Shown here piece after piece: positions 46,797-56,481 of a stretch of 64,000 bases of DNA (its first letter is position 1; each line of letters starts with the position of its first letter). The position numbers were made by a program, and so were the translations under genes. Location of the stretch: the NCBI RefSeq assembly GCF_023150235.1, contig NZ_JAKLLH010000007.1, positions 59,817-123,816 on the forward strand, read 5' to 3'. Source of the DNA: Azonexus sp. (GTDB taxonomy: Bacteria > Pseudomonadota > Gammaproteobacteria > Burkholderiales > Rhodocyclaceae). A model generated the notes under the pieces. The model did not search any database. It was not told the DNA's origin and was given only the letters and a program-made list of their open reading frames with translations.

Positions 46797-48905
46797 ATGA
46801 AAACTCCGCATTCTGCACCTTTGGGTGCGTTGTCGCTTCGCTTGAAGCTGATTCCCCTTGTCGTCTGCAATGCCTTTGCCGTACCTCTGCTCAGCGCGGC
46901 AGAGCAAACACTGGGTGAGGTCGAGGTTCGCTCGGGGGCTTCCGGCAGTTTTACCAGCCCATCGGTGCAGGTCGGAACCTTCCGCGATCAGGCTCCGGTC
47001 GATGTGCCGATGACCAATAATGTGGTGACACGCGAGACCCTTGATGCGCAGGGCCAGCGGACTTTGTTCGGCGCCTTGCGCAATACCGCCGGGGTTACCC
47101 GCTCACAGCTTTCCGGCTCGACTTACGACAATATCGCCATTCGCGGCATCTTGGTCGAAAATCGCGGCAACTACCGCCTCAATGGCTCGTTGCCGATCAT
47201 CAATCTGATCGACATTCCCCTGGAGAACAAGGACCGGGTCGAAGTGCTCAAAGGCGCTTCGTCAATGTACTACGGCTTCGTGCCACCCTCCGGGATCGTC
47301 AATTTGGTGACCAAGCGGCCGGCCGCTGAACCGCTGACTTCCGTTGCCACGTCGATCAATCAACACGGTGCGGCCGACGTCCATCTTGATCTTTCGAGGC
47401 GCTACGGCGAGCAAAGCCAGCTTGGCATCCGGGTGAATGTTGCGACCGGCAAGGAAGCCATCGGGATCGATCGTTATAGCGGTGACCGCCAGCTGGTTTC
47501 AGCGGCCTTCGACCTAAAGGCATCCACCAATCTCAGCTTCAAGCTTGATCTCGAGCATTACCGCAAAGAGGTCAGCGAGCAGGCGGCAATCGCTTTACCG
47601 GCGGCGCTTGGGGGGCGTATTACCTTGCCCGGTGTGCCGAACAACAAGATCAACCTGGCTGGTGAATGGCAGAAATATACGGCGGATGCAACCAACCTCC
47701 TGTTTCGTACCGACTACCTGATCAACGAGGACTGGTCCGCGCTGTTTGAAATCGGTCGAGCCGAGGCAAACCGTGACCGTCGCTATTCCAATTTCCGTAA
47801 CTACAACCTGGCAACCGGCGCCGGTCAGCTTGAAATCTGGTTCCAGGATGGGCAGAAATTTACCAACCAGAACTGGCGTAGTGAACTCAATGGTCGGGTT
47901 CGGGTGCTGGGGGCTGTCCACGAATTGACGTTCGGTGTGACCGGTAACGAACGCGAGCAGGATTCGCGCAATTCAGACATATTGAGCGTTGCCCAGAATA
48001 TCTATAACCCGGTCGAGATCGTCCAGCGGAACCGCAGTAATGGCAGTCAGGCCAATCCTTCGTCAATTCGCGATCAGGGCGTCTATCTGCAGGACCGTAT
48101 TCTTCTTGGCGAGCAGTGGCAGGTACTCGTGGGGATCCGCGAGAGCAATTATCGCAGCAAGACCCGGGCAACCCTCTACAGCGCCAAGGAAACCGGCCTC
48201 AACGGTGCGCTGATTTTCAAGCCAAGCGCTGCGACCTCAATCTACGCAAGCTACCTCGAAGGTCTTGAGGAAACCGGCCAGGCGCCGGCCAATCGAGCCA
48301 ATGCCGGCGAGATTCTGGCGCCCTCGGTAAACAAGCAGTACGAACTCGGCGTCAAGGCGATGCTGGCCAGGAACACCTTGGTCCAGGCTGCGCTCTTCCG
48401 TATCGAGCGCCCGTTTACCACGGTCAACGCGGCCAATGTATTCAGTATTGGCGGCGAGGCTGAATATACCGGTCTCGAACTGGCGGCTTCCGGCGAAATC
48501 ACCCCAAATCTCGGCGTTGTCGCCTCTGCCGTATTGATGAACCCGGAAATCGTTAAGACGACCAATGCCGCTGAGTTGGGCAAAGCGCCGGAAAATACCG
48601 CCAAGCGTACGGCCAGCCTGTTTGCCGAATACCGTATTCCCGGTCTGGCCGGCCTCAGCGTCAATGGCGGCTGGTTCTACACCGGTGAGCGGGCGGTGAA
48701 TAATGCCAACCAGGCGTACATTCCCGGGTATAGCACCTTCTCTCTCGGGGCACGGTATTTCACCCGAATCGCCGGCAAGAAAACGACTTGGCAAGTGAAC
48801 GTCGATAACGTTGCCGACAAGGATTACTGGAGCTCTGCCGGTAACGGCTTGCTCGGTGTTGGCACACCGCGTACGGTCCGCCTCGGGATGCGCGTGGAGC
48901 TTTAA
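46797..48905 (+). CDS. TonB-dependent siderophore receptor (FhuA/FoxA-type)
   Basis: A 702-aa outer-membrane receptor with a signal peptide (about 30 residues, ending near LLSAAEQ), TonB box (LGEVEVR) and a plug of the ferric-siderophore class (VPMTNNVVTRETLDAQGQRTL, NIAIRGI, VEVLKGASSMYYGFVPPSGIVNLVTKRP). The barrel ends RTVRLGMRVEL. The plug pattern matches hydroxamate receptors such as FhuA and FoxA; the substrate is inferred. It precedes and is coupled to the PepSY-type gene. A T-rich stretch upstream (46670-46740) may hold the promoter, but no good Fur box was seen there. Confidence 0.92.
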   Translation: MKTPHSAPLGALSLRLKLIPLVVCNAFAVPLLSAAEQTLGEVEVRSGASGSFTSPSVQVGTFRDQAPVDVPMTNNVVTRETLDAQGQRTLFGALRNTAGVTRSQLSGSTYDNIAIRGILVENRGNYRLNGSLPIINLIDIPLENKDRVEVLKGASSMYYGFVPPSGIVNLVTKRPAAEPLTSVATSINQHGAADVHLDLSRRYGEQSQLGIRVNVATGKEAIGIDRYSGDRQLVSAAFDLKASTNLSFKLDLEHYRKEVSEQAAIALPAALGGRITLPGVPNNKINLAGEWQKYTADATNLLFRTDYLINEDWSALFEIGRAEANRDRRYSNFRNYNLATGAGQLEIWFQDGQKFTNQNWRSELNGRVRVLGAVHELTFGVTGNEREQDSRNSDILSVAQNIYNPVEIVQRNRSNGSQANPSSIRDQGVYLQDRILLGEQWQVLVGIRESNYRSKTRATLYSAKETGLNGALIFKPSAATSIYASYLEGLEETGQAPANRANAGEILAPSVNKQYELGVKAMLARNTLVQAALFRIERPFTTVNAANVFSIGGEAEYTGLELAASGEITPNLGVVASAVLMNPEIVKTTNAAELGKAPENTAKRTASLFAEYRIPGLAGLSVNGGWFYTGERAVNNANQAYIPGYSTFSLGARYFTRIAGKKTTWQVNVDNVADKDYWSSAGNGLLGVGTPRTVRLGMRVEL

Positions 48906-49976
48906 TTGCTGCGCTTTTTCCATCGTCTGCACCGTATTGCCGGGCTGCTCTTCCTGGTTCCCGTATTGCTGACTGCAATTTCGGGTACTGTACTGACGGT
49001 CTTCGATTGGTCGGCGCCGCCACAACTTTCAGGGAGGGCATCGATTGTTCCGGTGAGCGAATCGACCTTGCTGGAGCTGGCTTTCGATGATGCCTGGAAG
49101 CGGTACGGTGCATCTGCTCGCTACCTGCTGCGCCCTCCCCGGCGAGGTGGTGAGGTTGTGGTGGTGGTTGTCTCCGCGCCGACGTGGCGCGGGCAACTCC
49201 ATTACCACCCGGCAAGTGGTGACTTTCTCGGGTATGTCAATCATGCGCATGACCCTGCTCATCTGCTTGCCGAACTACACGGCAATCTCCTGCTCGGTGA
49301 TGCGGGAAAGGTAATTCTGCTGCTCAGTACCATGGGTTGCATCGTACTGAGCGCTACTGGTCTCTACCTCTGGTTGTCTACCGTTTATCGGCGCCGGGAT
49401 TTGTCGCTACGTCGCCAGCATCGATATGCTGGAATCTGGCTTGCGCTAAGCATTTTGCTGGCTTTTTCCAGCGGCGCATATATGGTCTGGCGTCCTCTAT
49501 CCGCTGCAGTTAACTACATCGCAAACGTTGATCCCGTGGTTCCGCCGAAGAGGTTTTTTCCCGCAAGCAGCGACTCTCCCTCATTACGACAGATCGTCGA
49601 TAACGCCGATGTAGAGATGCCCGGCGGAAGAATCGCGTACATCACGATTGCGGCTCATGGTCGGGAGGCAATACGGGTCCGTAAACGCTTCGACGACGAC
49701 CCCCATCCAAACGGACTGTCGTCAATCTGGCTCGACCCCGCGACGGGAAATGTGATCCAGAGCGCACGCTGGGACGAGCTTGATCTTGGGAGTCGCTTGT
49801 TTGCTTGGGTTTATCCCTTTCATATCGGCCGGCTTGGGGGCATGCCGCAACGTTTGCTCTGGATTCTTACCGGGGTAGGCACCGTCTGGCTTTCGTGTAC
49901 GGGGTTTTGTCTTTGGCGCCAGCGCAGGTTTGCTGGAAAACCATCTTTGCCGAGATCGCCTGTTGGCCCGCGATGA
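48906..49976 (+). CDS. PepSY-associated transmembrane protein (siderophore-linked)
   Basis: A 356-aa inner-membrane protein with four main helices. It starts with a TTG right after the receptor stop codon, with GGAG six bases upstream. The N-terminal FFHRLHRIAGLLFLVPVLLTAISG, the middle LHGNLLLGDAGKVILLLSTMGCIVLSATGLYLWL and the final FHIGRLGGMPQRLLWILTGVG show the PepSY_TM layout of proteins next to siderophore receptors, some of which act as ferric-siderophore reductases. Paired His residues on the helices may bind haem; that is inference. Confidence 0.88.
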   Translation: MLRFFHRLHRIAGLLFLVPVLLTAISGTVLTVFDWSAPPQLSGRASIVPVSESTLLELAFDDAWKRYGASARYLLRPPRRGGEVVVVVVSAPTWRGQLHYHPASGDFLGYVNHAHDPAHLLAELHGNLLLGDAGKVILLLSTMGCIVLSATGLYLWLSTVYRRRDLSLRRQHRYAGIWLALSILLAFSSGAYMVWRPLSAAVNYIANVDPVVPPKRFFPASSDSPSLRQIVDNADVEMPGGRIAYITIAAHGREAIRVRKRFDDDPHPNGLSSIWLDPATGNVIQSARWDELDLGSRLFAWVYPFHIGRLGGMPQRLLWILTGVGTVWLSCTGFCLWRQRRFAGKPSLPRSPVGPR

Positions 49977-50017
49977 AATGGCTGTTAGCTTGCTTGAGGA
50001 AAACTGCCTTGCTTGCG

Positions 50018-50027
50018 GTCGACCGTG
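50018..50027 (-). repeat. Intergenic half-site of the palindrome family
   Basis: GTCGACCGTG, a reversed half of the CACGGTCGACCGTG element, preceded by GCG instead of CAC, so the palindrome is intact only over CGGTCGACCG. It lies in the 76-bp gap between the convergent PepSY and FadL-like genes and shares the right flank GAATCGAGGCCAAAT with the copy at 46582-46623, apart from one base. Confidence 0.85.
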
Positions 50028-50052
50028 AATCGAGGCCAAATCCTTTTCCATG

Positions 50053-51243
50053 TCAAAAGCCGAAGCCAAAGGTCACTCCCAAGCCGAGTGCGCTGTTGTT
50101 GTGCATGCTGGCGCGCTGGACGTCGGGGGTGCCGGTTTCGAGTTGGGCGTCGCCGAGCAGGGTGTAGCTGAGGCCGGTGGTGATACGGATCCGTTCCAGT
50201 TGGTAGATTGCGGCCAGGCTCAGGCCGCGGCGGCCGTTGACCGGCGATAGCGGCGAATTGAATTCGCTGCCGCGTTCCTCGTAGTGTAGTGAGACGGCAC
50301 CGCTCCAGCGCGAGGTAAAGCGGCGGGCAAGCCCCAGTGTCCAGCTGCGCGTGTCTCGCAGTTCGATCAGCCCTTCGCCGGTCAGGGCGGCGAAACGTTC
50401 GGGATCAACGCGGAATTCCGACCACTTGGCCCAGCGCAATTGTCCGAAGAGCAGGGTATCGTTGGCGATGCCGGTCTGGAAGTCGAGATTGACTGCTTGC
50501 GGCGTCCGCACGGTGGTCGTCGAACTACCGTTGAGCGGCGCCAGCGGTGCGCTTTCGCGGGTTTCCAGGCGGTGTTCGATGGCGCTGTGGAAGCTTGCGG
50601 CGATGCGCAGCGCGGCCTCCGGGATTTCGTAGGCCAGGCCGGCGACGGTACCGTGCGCGGTGTCGTTGTGCAGGCGCACATCGTAGCCATTGACCGGGCC
50701 GTAGGCCAGGCCCTGGAGGCGGACGTGGGCTTGTGCGCTTTGCGTTCGCCAGCCGCCGTGGATGCTGAAACGCTCGTTGAATCGCCAGCGGGCGAGCCCG
50801 AGCAGGGCATTGGCTCGCACGTCGACCAGGGTGCCGCCGAGCAGCCGCGAGCTGTCGGCGTAGCGGATATCGGCACCGTAGGTCTGTTCGGCGACCAGCG
50901 CCAGTGAGAGCTTTTCGCTTGCTGCCAGCTTGAGGCTGATGCCCGGTAGTTGGTAATCGCCGGTGGTATCGCCGGTCGGGCCGCCAAGCAGATCGCTGCC
51001 ACGGGCGCTTGGCATCGCCTGTTTGAAGGAAATCTCGAGGTAGTGGCCGGGCTCGAAAAGCGCGCCGAGGGTCTGGCCGGAACGGTCGATGCCGCCCGCC
51101 GAGGCCGGTGGGGCGAGCGCGGCGAGAAGGCCGGCAAGAATGAGCGGCAGAGTGCCTGGCGCTTGAGCCGGCAGCAAGCGCCGACAGCGGAAGAAGGGAT
51201 CGAAGCGGCGCTGGCGATTGGCGGCGACGGGAGTCCGGTTCAT
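50053..51243 (-). CDS. FadL/OmpP1/TodX family outer-membrane transporter
   Basis: A 396-aa beta-barrel protein. The signal peptide is unusually long, with a 28-residue basic N-extension before LPLILAGLLAALAPPASAGG. The barrel strands include PGISLKLAASEKLSLALVAEQTYGADIRYADSS, SFHSAIEH, GQLRWAKWSEF and the C-terminal LGLGVTFGFGF ending in Phe. The NPA motif near the FadL hatch is not seen. FadL-family channels import long-chain fatty acids or aromatic compounds. The ATG at 51243 is four bases after the end of the diguanylate cyclase gene, with which it is probably co-transcribed. The frame is open further upstream over that gene. Confidence 0.85.
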   Translation of the reverse strand: MNRTPVAANRQRRFDPFFRCRRLLPAQAPGTLPLILAGLLAALAPPASAGGIDRSGQTLGALFEPGHYLEISFKQAMPSARGSDLLGGPTGDTTGDYQLPGISLKLAASEKLSLALVAEQTYGADIRYADSSRLLGGTLVDVRANALLGLARWRFNERFSIHGGWRTQSAQAHVRLQGLAYGPVNGYDVRLHNDTAHGTVAGLAYEIPEAALRIAASFHSAIEHRLETRESAPLAPLNGSSTTTVRTPQAVNLDFQTGIANDTLLFGQLRWAKWSEFRVDPERFAALTGEGLIELRDTRSWTLGLARRFTSRWSGAVSLHYEERGSEFNSPLSPVNGRRGLSLAAIYQLERIRITTGLSYTLLGDAQLETGTPDVQRASMHNNSALGLGVTFGFGF

Positions 51244-51247
51244 GATT

Positions 51248-52416
51248 TCAGTGCGAGCAAGTTGGGTGGCCGGGGCCGGAGGCCGATTCCAGATGCCCGC
51301 GGCCGCTGTTCTTGGCTGCATAGAGCGCATGGTCGGCCTCGCGCATGCAGTCTTCCAGCGTTTGCCCGGCCCGGTGCATGGCCAGGCCGCTGCTGAAGTT
51401 GATAGGAAAACCCAGTTCCACGGCGAGTTGCGGCAAGGCAGTGCGCAGGCGGGCGTCGATCTGTTGTGCGGAGGCGGCGTGGCTGCCGGAGAGCAGCAGG
51501 CAGAATTCCTCGCCACCGATGCGTGCAGCCACGTCGCTGGCACGGCGGTTGGCGAGCAGCAGGCCGCCCAGCGCCTGCAAGGCCCGGTCGCCGGCTTCAT
51601 GGCCGTGGGTGTCGTTGATTTGCTTGAAGAAATCGATGTCGAGCATCAGCAGCGCCATCGGCTGCGCCGTCCGGTTGGAGTTGGCGATTAGCAGCTTGCC
51701 CGCCTGCAGCCAGCCGCGCCGGTTGAGCAGTCCGGTCAGTTCGTCGGTAATGGCTTGCTGCTGCAGCGCCGCTTCGGCATCTTCGTGCCAGCCGCCGAGC
51801 ATGGCGAAATTGACCATCAGCGGTAGCAGGTTGGTCATCAGCATCGCTGCCACGTTCCAGGGGTGCGGAGCGAGGAAACTGGGGTAGAGATCGGTGAAGG
51901 CGCCCAGAATGCCTCGACCCAGGGTCAGTACCGCGATCCAGAGCAGCCCCAGCGCCACCACCAGCCGCCATTTGCCGCGCAGTGTGCTCAGTGGCTTGAA
52001 GCAGGCTCCGGCCACCAGCAGCAACTGCAGCGCCAGCAGGCCGTTTGCCCAGCTGACGCGCAGGGCATAGCTACTAAAGAGCAGGACATACCCCAGGGGA
52101 ATCGCGCTGCCAAGCCCCATACCGCCCGGCGGAAGCGGCGTTTGCCCAGCCAGTGGCGCAGCGCCTCGAAGAGCAGGCCGTTGGAGGCCGCAAAGCCGCC
52201 CACGGCCAATGTCGATAGCAGGCGGTCGGCCAGTGTTTCGGGCCAGAAATTGGAGGCGATCATGCAGACCCAGCTCGCGGCGTGCACTCCCAGGCTCCAG
52301 CGTACCGCCCTTGCCGCCGGGTCCAGGCGCTGACCCATGACCGCAGGCGACACCGCCGCCAAGGCCAGGATGTTGGCAACGGTCACGACCAGCAGGGTAT
52401 TGATGTCGAGCGGCAT
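51248..52416 (-). pseudogene. Diguanylate cyclase with N-terminal membrane sensor, frameshifted
   Basis: The 5' part reads from the ATG at 52416 (MPLDINTLLVVTVANILALA) through helical membrane sequence to FEALRHWLGKRRFRRA, near 52130. The remaining helices (GSAIPLGYVLLFSSYALRVSWANG) and the GGDEF domain continue in another frame, implying a single-base loss or two-base gain near the GC run at about 52120-52135. The GGDEF domain is intact: LLMLDIDFFKQINDTHGHEAGD, active-site ARIGGEEF and an RxxD I-site five residues before it (RASD). Restored, it would be a cyclic-di-GMP synthase of about 389 residues with a multi-helix membrane sensor. Either it is a pseudogene, a sequencing error, or the GGDEF part is translated from an internal start. 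Confidence 0.75.
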
Positions 52417-52612
52417 GCTGCCATTTTTTCATTTTTCGCAAACTTGCTGTAGTTTTTTTGCCCTCGATTGCGGCCTGAATGCAGGCTCGTTGCCCACCGT
52501 GCCGCCGGCAAGGCCACGATGGCGCGGTGCAAGATCATGGTCGGGTCGGTGCTGGCCGAATTGCAGCGCAAAGGGTAGAGTGCCGCCTTTTGCCGAAGCA
52601 GCAGGAAAACGC

Positions 52613-52795
52613 ATGAAATCCGCCAAACGCAGAACGACCTACCCCGCCATTTCCCTCCCCGCCGGCCTCGATGCCATTGTCGACGCCGAAGTCCAGGACA
52701 AGGGCTACAGCAACCATCCGGAAGCGATGAAGGAATTCAGCGCCTACCTGCGCCGCGCCGTCGCCTTCGAGCAGCGACAGCGTTTCGGGCGCTGA
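52613..52795 (+). CDS. Small ribbon-helix-helix-like protein
   Basis: A 60-aa protein with AGGA at -9: basic start MKSAKRRTTYPAISLPAGLDAIVDAEV, then KGYSNHPEAMKEFSAYLRRAV. The strand-helix-helix pattern with ISLP and GYSNxxEA resembles the N-terminal DNA-binding part of CopG/NikR proteins. No toxin partner is visible next to it; the neighbours are a diguanylate cyclase (divergent) and a kinase (convergent). The family assignment is from pattern only. Confidence 0.6.
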   Translation: MKSAKRRTTYPAISLPAGLDAIVDAEVQDKGYSNHPEAMKEFSAYLRRAVAFEQRQRFGR

Positions 52796-52832
52796 GGCGG
52801 CGAGCTTCGAGCGGCGAGAAAATTCTTCCACT

Positions 52833-55214
<2,382 letters not shown>

Positions 55215-55316
55215 TCTCACCTCCTGTCCGTCCAGTATACCCCTGCCGCCGGGCTGGCTTTTGCACCGCCCCGAGCGGGGATAGAATGGCCGCTCGACCA
55301 TCAGGAGGGAAAAACA

Positions 55317-55754
55317 ATGCGACATGCGATCTGGCTGGCGGCCTTCTGGCTCGCAAGCGGCGTCGGCGCGCAGGAGGCAGCGATCGGCTACGTCAAGAAC
55401 CTCAGCGGCGAAGCCTCGGTGACGACGGCCGGCAAGACCGCCAAGGCGGCAGTCGGGACCCCGGTGCAGCAGGGCAGCGTCCTGCGCACTGGCCCCAAGA
55501 GCAGCCTCGGCGTCGTCTTCAAGGACGAAACGGTGATGTCCTTCGGTCCCGATACCGAGCTCAGCGTCGACGAATACCTGTATCAGCCCGGCCAGGGCAA
55601 GCTCAAGCTCGGCAGCAAGCTGGCCAAGGGCAGCCTCAACTACGTTTCCGGGGTGATCGCCAAGCTGCAGCCGGAAGCGGTGTCGGTGGCGACGCCGGCC
55701 GGGATCATCGGCGTGCGCGGCACGCATTTCGCCGTGCGGGTCGAGGAGGAGTAA
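55317..55754 (+). CDS. FecR domain periplasmic protein
   Basis: A 145-aa secreted protein with signal peptide ([13 protein letters not shown]) and a FecR domain ([67 protein letters not shown]). This form, without a membrane anchor, is found in bacteria next to OmpA-like lipoproteins and CHASE2 cyclases. AGGAGG precedes the ATG at 55317. It is followed by the OmpA gene with three bases between them. Confidence 0.88.
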   Translation: MRHAIWLAAFWLASGVGAQEAAIGYVKNLSGEASVTTAGKTAKAAVGTPVQQGSVLRTGPKSSLGVVFKDETVMSFGPDTELSVDEYLYQPGQGKLKLGSKLAKGSLNYVSGVIAKLQPEAVSVATPAGIIGVRGTHFAVRVEEE

Positions 55755-55757
55755 GCG

Positions 55758-56378
55758 ATGCGTTTTTCGTCTTTTTGCACAGTCGACCGTAAACAGCTCG
55801 GTCGCGGCCTCGTTGCCGGACTGCTGGCGCTCGCCCTGAGCGCCTGCGGCGGCAAATCCTACGTGGTGCTGCTGGAAAACCCGGACGGCAGCACCGGCAA
55901 GATCCAGGTCAAGGGCGCCAAGGGCGAGCAGAGCGTCAGCGTCGCCGGCCAAGGCGTGCCCAATGACGGCTCGGCACCGCCGGCGGCGATTCCCCAGGCG
56001 CAGATCGAACGCGATTTCGGTGCTGCGCTGGCGGCCCAGCCGAAACTGCCGGTGCGCTTCCTGCTCTACTTCCAGAGTGCCGGCGTGGCGCTGACCGCCG
56101 AATCGCAGGCGCTGCTGCCGCAGATTCTCGACGAAGTCCGGCAGCGGCCGGCGCCGGATGTTTCGGTGATTGGCCATACCGATACCGTCGGCAAGGCCGA
56201 GATGAACGAGGCGCTGGCGCTGAAGCGCGCCGAGTCGATGGCCGCGCTGCTCAAGGACAAGGGACTCAAGGTACATGCGCTGAGCGTCGAGTCGCACGGC
56301 GAACGCAACCTGCTGGTGCCGACCCCGGACGAAACCGCCGAACCGAAGAACCGGCGGGTCGAAATCTCGGTCCGCTGA
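55758..56378 (+). CDS. OmpA family lipoprotein
   Basis: A 206-aa lipoprotein: signal peptide [13 protein letters not shown] with lipobox LSAC, a variable middle (about residues 30-95) and an OmpA/MotB peptidoglycan-binding domain ([59 protein letters not shown]). The N-terminus has a 17-residue extension before the signal core that includes TVDR, encoded by a partly degenerate copy of the palindrome (GCACAGTCGACCGTAAAC at 55777). It forms a pair with the FecR gene and faces the convergent adenylate cyclase gene. Confidence 0.9.
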   Translation: MRFSSFCTVDRKQLGRGLVAGLLALALSACGGKSYVVLLENPDGSTGKIQVKGAKGEQSVSVAGQGVPNDGSAPPAAIPQAQIERDFGAALAAQPKLPVRFLLYFQSAGVALTAESQALLPQILDEVRQRPAPDVSVIGHTDTVGKAEMNEALALKRAESMAALLKDKGLKVHALSVESHGERNLLVPTPDETAEPKNRRVEISVR

Positions 56379-56394
56379 AGCGGTTCCGCAGCGT

Positions 56395-56426
56395 AAAAAA
56401 CCGGAGCCGTCGTGCTCCGGTTTTTT
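56395..56426. terminator. Bidirectional intrinsic terminator between OmpA and cyclase genes
   Basis: Six A, CCGGAGC, loop CGTCGT, GCTCCGG, six T: a perfect 13-bp stem including the A/T tracts, with a T run on both strands. It lies 17 bp after the OmpA stop codon and is followed by the palindrome at 56433-56474, giving a tandem of two hairpins between the convergent genes. Confidence 0.88.
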
Positions 56427-56432
56427 ACGCCA

Positions 56433-56474
56433 TTTTTGCCGGTTTTCACGGTCGACCGTGGCAAACGGCAAAAA
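56433..56474. repeat. 42-bp inverted repeat with CACGGTCGACCGTG core
   Basis: The core at 56447-56460 is centred in a 42-bp inverted repeat with outer arms TTTTTGCCG (56433-56441) and CGGCAAAAA (56466-56474), with a few internal mismatches. The tracts run T then A, opposite to a standard terminator. It lies next to a separate normal terminator at the same convergent junction, which argues against termination as its only role. Confidence 0.85.
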
Positions 56475-56481
56475 TCCCGTT

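Noticed and set aside
55215-56471. N-terminal extension of the kinase frame across the FecR and OmpA genes
   Set aside because: The AGGAGG and ATG at 55214 give a normal kinase start, and the extension is antisense to two recognised genes.
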